A DNA stretch of 7,912 nt. Origin: Odoribacteraceae bacterium. Lineage in GTDB: Bacteria > Bacteroidota > Bacteroidia > Bacteroidales > Marinifilaceae. Below the pieces are notes generated by a model, which saw only the letters and a program-made list of their open reading frames with translations, was not told the DNA's origin and searched no databases. Of the stretch, positions 5,641 through 7,912 are shown piece after piece (positions within the stretch are counted from its first letter, which is position 1; the number at the start of each line of letters is the position of its first letter). Both the position numbers and the translations under genes were made by a program. The stretch is from positions 1 through 7,912 of the forward strand of contig JAIRKS010000151.1 in NCBI GenBank assembly GCA_031259905.1, written 5' to 3'.

Positions 5641-7593
5641 TTACTTCAGCGGGATCACGATATGCCCCGTGTTGATCGTTTTCTCGACGCGGATGCCCTG
5701 TTGCTCGCCCCACCGTTCCCAGGAGCGGGCGCAGGAGAAGGTGTTCGAGCGGTCGACGATCACGCGCGTTGTTGCGGGTACTTTCCCGCGGAGGCGGTTG
5801 GGGTAAAGGTTGCCCGTGACAAGGATAACGTTGGCCTTGCCGGGATAGACGTGTTTCCTGTCGGCGATGTAAAGCGTGACGCGGGGAGTCGTCAGGCGGT
5901 GATTCTTGAAGCGCGCGTCACCCGTGGTAAACCCGTTGCCCGCGATGCCCCCGTTGCTCTCCGGGAAAGCCTCCAGGCGACGCGCCGTCACGTAGGGGGG
6001 CGGGGGAGAGAGGCTGTCATCCCGCACCAGGAAGGTGTAGTGGCCGTGGTAATTGAGCAGCACCTCGCTCCCGGCGCGCCGGTCGTAGATCACCAGCTCC
6101 TGCTGGCGCTTTCCCGTGTAGAGGTGTACCCCGTGGTAGGCGATGAACAGGAGAAGCGCGACGGTGAACGCGTAGAACAGGACGCGCTCCCGCCGCTTCA
6201 GGTAGGCGATTCCCAGCAGGACGAGCAGGTAAAAGAAGAGCAAGTGAATCCCCGTCGGGTAAAGATCGCGCCACGGGATACTCATCCGGTTGTACTGCTC
6301 CAGCAGGAAGATCATCACGCGCTGGAGGGTTTCCGGGATGAACGCCAGCAGCGAGGCGAGCGCGGTGGGGAGGGCGAGGATCATGCTCCCGGCGTACAGC
6401 AGGAAGGAGGCCAGCGGCACGGCCACGATGTTGACGAGCACGCTATTCAGGTTGATGGAGTGGAAGTAGTACGCGACGAGCGGTAGCGTGCCGATCTGTG
6501 CCGCCACGCTCAGCGCGAACAGCGCGTACCCCCGCGCGATGAGCCTGTTTTTCCACTTGACGCGCAGCACCGGCAGGACGAGGATAATCCCGGTGTACGC
6601 CGTGTACGACATCTGGAAGCTTACCGAGTAGAGGAGGTGCGGGGAGACGAGTAGCGTGAAGAACGCGGAGGCGCAGAGCCCGTTCAGCGCGTTGTAATCC
6701 CGCTCCAGCAGCCTCCCCACGATGACGAACCCGATGAGGGTCGCCGCGCGGACGGTCGGCGGTGAAAAACCCGTGATCCCCGCGAAGATCCACAGTGCCG
6801 GGAGGATGCACGCCAGGCGGACGCGCCCCCGGACGTGCACCAGGCCGAGCAGGAAATGCAGCATCACGTAGATGATCCCCACGTGTAGCCCCGAGACGGC
6901 CAGCAGGTGTATCGTGCCGCTCTCGCTGAAGAGCGCCCGCGTGCGCGGGGAGACGAGGGAACGATCGCCGAGGCAGAGAGCGCCGAGGAGGGCGCGGGTG
7001 GTCGTGTCGCGCACGGTCGCGTCCAGCTTCCTGTTCAGGAACGTCCGCGCCTCCTGGCACGTGGAGTACACTCCCCGGACGTGCCCCGCGCGCTCGATCG
7101 CCGAGGTCGGTACCGCCCTGAAATGGATGTCCAGCTGCTTTAGGTACTGGTCATAGTCGAACTCGTGCACGTCGACGGCCTGCTTGAGCGGGTAGAGCCG
7201 CGCCGGGAATACCAGGAGATCGCCCACGACGGGGGGCGGCAGCGTGTCGTTCACCTGCACGAAGAGGTTGTAGTCTTGATACCGGACGATGTACCGGTTT
7301 CCGCGTATCACGTCCGTGCACCTTCCCTCCATGCGACAGATCTCCCCGGGCACGATGGTCGTCTCCGGCGGGCGACTCCTCGACAGGGCCATCGTGAAGA
7401 CGAATGTGTAGGCAAGTGGCGCTGCCAGCCATCGCACGCGCCGCCAGTAATAGCAGGGGATCATGCACGCGAGGGAGATCCAGATGATGACGCGGCACGT
7501 GTCCCGCGACAGGAACGACAGGTAATCCCCCGCGGTAATCCCCGCGACCACGGGGATCAACAACAACAGGGACGGGTATTTTATCGTGAACAT
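5641..7593 (-). CDS. comEC: ComEC/Rec2-family inner-membrane DNA-uptake channel
   Basis: Polytopic inner-membrane protein that in transformable bacteria carries single-stranded DNA into the cytoplasm. Of 650 residues, the N-terminal part has hydrophobic helices (about 5-28, 33-50, 55-70), then a soluble OB-like region of the DUF4131 type (about 76-165). The Competence domain (about 195-485) has the family motifs HLLAVSGLHVGII (229-241), GFSPPTVRA (275-283), SVSFQMSYTAYTGI (323-336) and AQIGTLPL (365-372), with many membrane helices. The C-terminal soluble part (about 497-650) sits where complete ComEC proteins carry a metallo-beta-lactamase-like nuclease domain, but it has no HxHxDH motif, only YHGHY at 515-519. 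The protein is also shorter than full three-domain forms (often 700-800), so the nuclease domain looks degenerate; this is common in Bacteroidota from general knowledge. The ATG at 7591-7593 begins just before the first membrane helix and follows a consensus-like promoter. Whether this organism is naturally competent cannot be told. Confidence 0.95.
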   Translation of the reverse strand: MFTIKYPSLLLLIPVVAGITAGDYLSFLSRDTCRVIIWISLACMIPCYYWRRVRWLAAPLAYTFVFTMALSRSRPPETTIVPGEICRMEGRCTDVIRGNRYIVRYQDYNLFVQVNDTLPPPVVGDLLVFPARLYPLKQAVDVHEFDYDQYLKQLDIHFRAVPTSAIERAGHVRGVYSTCQEARTFLNRKLDATVRDTTTRALLGALCLGDRSLVSPRTRALFSESGTIHLLAVSGLHVGIIYVMLHFLLGLVHVRGRVRLACILPALWIFAGITGFSPPTVRAATLIGFVIVGRLLERDYNALNGLCASAFFTLLVSPHLLYSVSFQMSYTAYTGIILVLPVLRVKWKNRLIARGYALFALSVAAQIGTLPLVAYYFHSINLNSVLVNIVAVPLASFLLYAGSMILALPTALASLLAFIPETLQRVMIFLLEQYNRMSIPWRDLYPTGIHLLFFYLLVLLGIAYLKRRERVLFYAFTVALLLFIAYHGVHLYTGKRQQELVIYDRRAGSEVLLNYHGHYTFLVRDDSLSPPPPYVTARRLEAFPESNGGIAGNGFTTGDARFKNHRLTTPRVTLYIADRKHVYPGKANVILVTGNLYPNRLRGKVPATTRVIVDRSNTFSCARSWERWGEQQGIRVEKTINTGHIVIPLK

Positions 7594-7634
7594 GTACCGG
7601 GTAGTTTTATCGACAAATCTTTAGAAATTCCCGG

Positions 7635-7666
7635 CAAAGTTACTGGATTCCCCGACAATCTAAAAA
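7635..7666 (-). promoter_or_regulatory. Predicted Bacteroidota-type promoter of comEC
   Basis: The minus strand has TAACTTTG (7642-7635), an exact match to TAnnTTTG, and a TTTT tract (7666-7663) 20 nt upstream as an imperfect -33 box. The expected start, near 7628, would give a leader of about 35 nt before the comEC ATG. The -33 region begins only 5 nt inside the boundary of the neighbouring repeat copy, so the repeat directly abuts the promoter. Confidence 0.55.
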
Positions 7667-7671
7667 CACGT

Positions 7672-7756
7672 CCCCCCGTCACGTCCCGTCCGGCTTAATG
7701 CCCGTCCGTGCTACGGGCTGGCGGGGGGTGCAGGGGGAAAACACTTTCCCTCCTGC
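7672..7756. repeat. GC-rich intergenic hairpin repeat, copy 2
   Basis: Same orientation as the copy at 1-86, about 90% identical by hand alignment, differing by 8 substitutions and one missing base. Hairpin A is kept as GTCCGT/ACGGGC (7704-7709 and 7713-7718): the C-to-T change turns one C-G pair into T-G. Hairpin B is kept as 7730-7741 with 7745-7756, with one wobble and one mismatch in 12 pairs and the same CAC loop. It lies between the terminator of the upstream transcript (7775-7815) and the comEC promoter, so like copy 1 it sits in the 3' flank of a minus-strand unit. It has no coding signal and no target-site duplication that I can identify. Confidence 0.8.
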
Positions 7757-7774
7757 CTGGTCAGGGGAGGGGAT

Positions 7775-7815
7775 AAAAAAACCGGGGAGGTTCCCTCTCG
7801 GTACTACTCCCCGGT
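7775..7815 (-). terminator. Intrinsic terminator of the transcript upstream of comEC
   Basis: On the minus strand ACCGGGGAG (7815-7807) pairs perfectly with CTCCCCGGT (7789-7781) across a 17-nt loop, followed directly by a T-run (7781-7775, seven T including the last stem base). The stem is nine pairs and GC-rich; the loop is somewhat large for a terminator. It shows that a minus-strand transcript enters from the right edge and ends here, separate from comEC. Confidence 0.75.
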
Positions 7816-7912
7816 GCAACATGGAGCGCGTGAGAAACGCCCGTAACATGAACTAATTCTTCTTCTACGTGAACAAATCCTTGTACTATCGTTGCTGACC
7901 CTCGTCAGGGGA
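7816..7912 (-). other. 3' end of an unidentified minus-strand transcript
   Basis: This edge segment precedes a terminator, so it is probably the 3' end of a gene or non-coding RNA that starts outside the window. In one minus-strand frame an eight-codon tail (SPDEGQQR) ends at a TAG at 7886-7888, which would leave about 70 nt of 3' leader before the terminator. Another frame stays open until the terminator stem but gives an arginine/serine-rich, unconvincing peptide. A small hairpin CTGAC/GTCAG lies at 7895-7908. I recognise no tRNA, 5S, tmRNA or other known RNA. Identity is undecided. Confidence 0.35.

Noticed and set aside
6037..6051. YHGHY in the ComEC C-terminus (residues 515-519) as a metal-binding site
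   Set aside because: It is not the HxHxDH pattern of metallo-beta-lactamases and lacks the following aspartate/histidine and the later histidine ligands.
5449..6486. 345-codon plus-strand frame crossing the comEC 3' end and the intergenic gap
   Set aside because: No promoter match on the plus strand, R/G/V/D-rich composition, and it overlaps the unmistakable comEC reading frame.
1..7756. Composite transposon or genomic island bounded by the two direct repeats
   Set aside because: No transposase, integrase or target-site duplication is visible, the repeats are short and internally hairpinned rather than insertion-sequence-like, and comEC is normally a core gene.
7899..7907. Third partial repeat copy at the right edge (nine bases shared with positions 2-10)
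   Set aside because: A nine-base match is expected by chance at this scale and is not followed by the conserved repeat core.

Overview
The window reads as chromosomal DNA from a Bacteroidota bacterium, most likely a Bacteroidales member with fairly high G+C (roughly 57-60% by eye). The reasons are a SusC/SusD outer-membrane pair, promoters that fit the Bacteroidota consensus (TTTG about 20 nt upstream of TAnnTTTG), A-rich start regions without Shine-Dalgarno sites, and a ComEC whose C-terminal domain lacks the metal-binding motif. Genus and family cannot be fixed from this sequence.

All three supported genes lie on the minus strand. From right to left: (1) 7775-7912 holds the 3' end of an unidentified upstream transcript, closed by a good intrinsic terminator. 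(2) 7672-7756 is a GC-rich hairpin repeat. (3) A predicted promoter at 7635-7666 leads into comEC (7593-5641), an inner-membrane DNA-uptake channel. (4) A 286-nt gap follows, containing three tandem hairpins, a terminator for comEC, and 12 nt later a strong Bacteroidota-type promoter for the next operon. (5) A two-gene operon encodes a SusC-like TonB-dependent transporter (5354-2094) and, 12 nt later, its SusD-like lipoprotein partner (2081-102). (6) A second copy of the same repeat (1-86) starts 15 nt after the susD stop.

The SusC-like and SusD-like proteins should form one outer-membrane uptake complex: a barrel capped by a surface lipoprotein lid that captures an oligomeric nutrient (glycan or peptide). 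No glycoside hydrolase, sulfatase, peptidase, sigma/anti-sigma pair or hybrid two-component regulator is visible, so the substrate is unknown; the genes that could reveal it would lie left of position 1. comEC is functionally unrelated and is separated from the transporter operon by a terminator and an independent promoter.

I see no novel multi-gene system here. The signals most worth pursuing are non-coding: the pair of about 86-bp repeats (about 90% identical) carrying two conserved hairpins, each in the 3' flank of a minus-strand transcription unit; the heavily folded comEC 3' region; and a hairpin that begins almost exactly at the predicted 5' end of the transporter mRNA.
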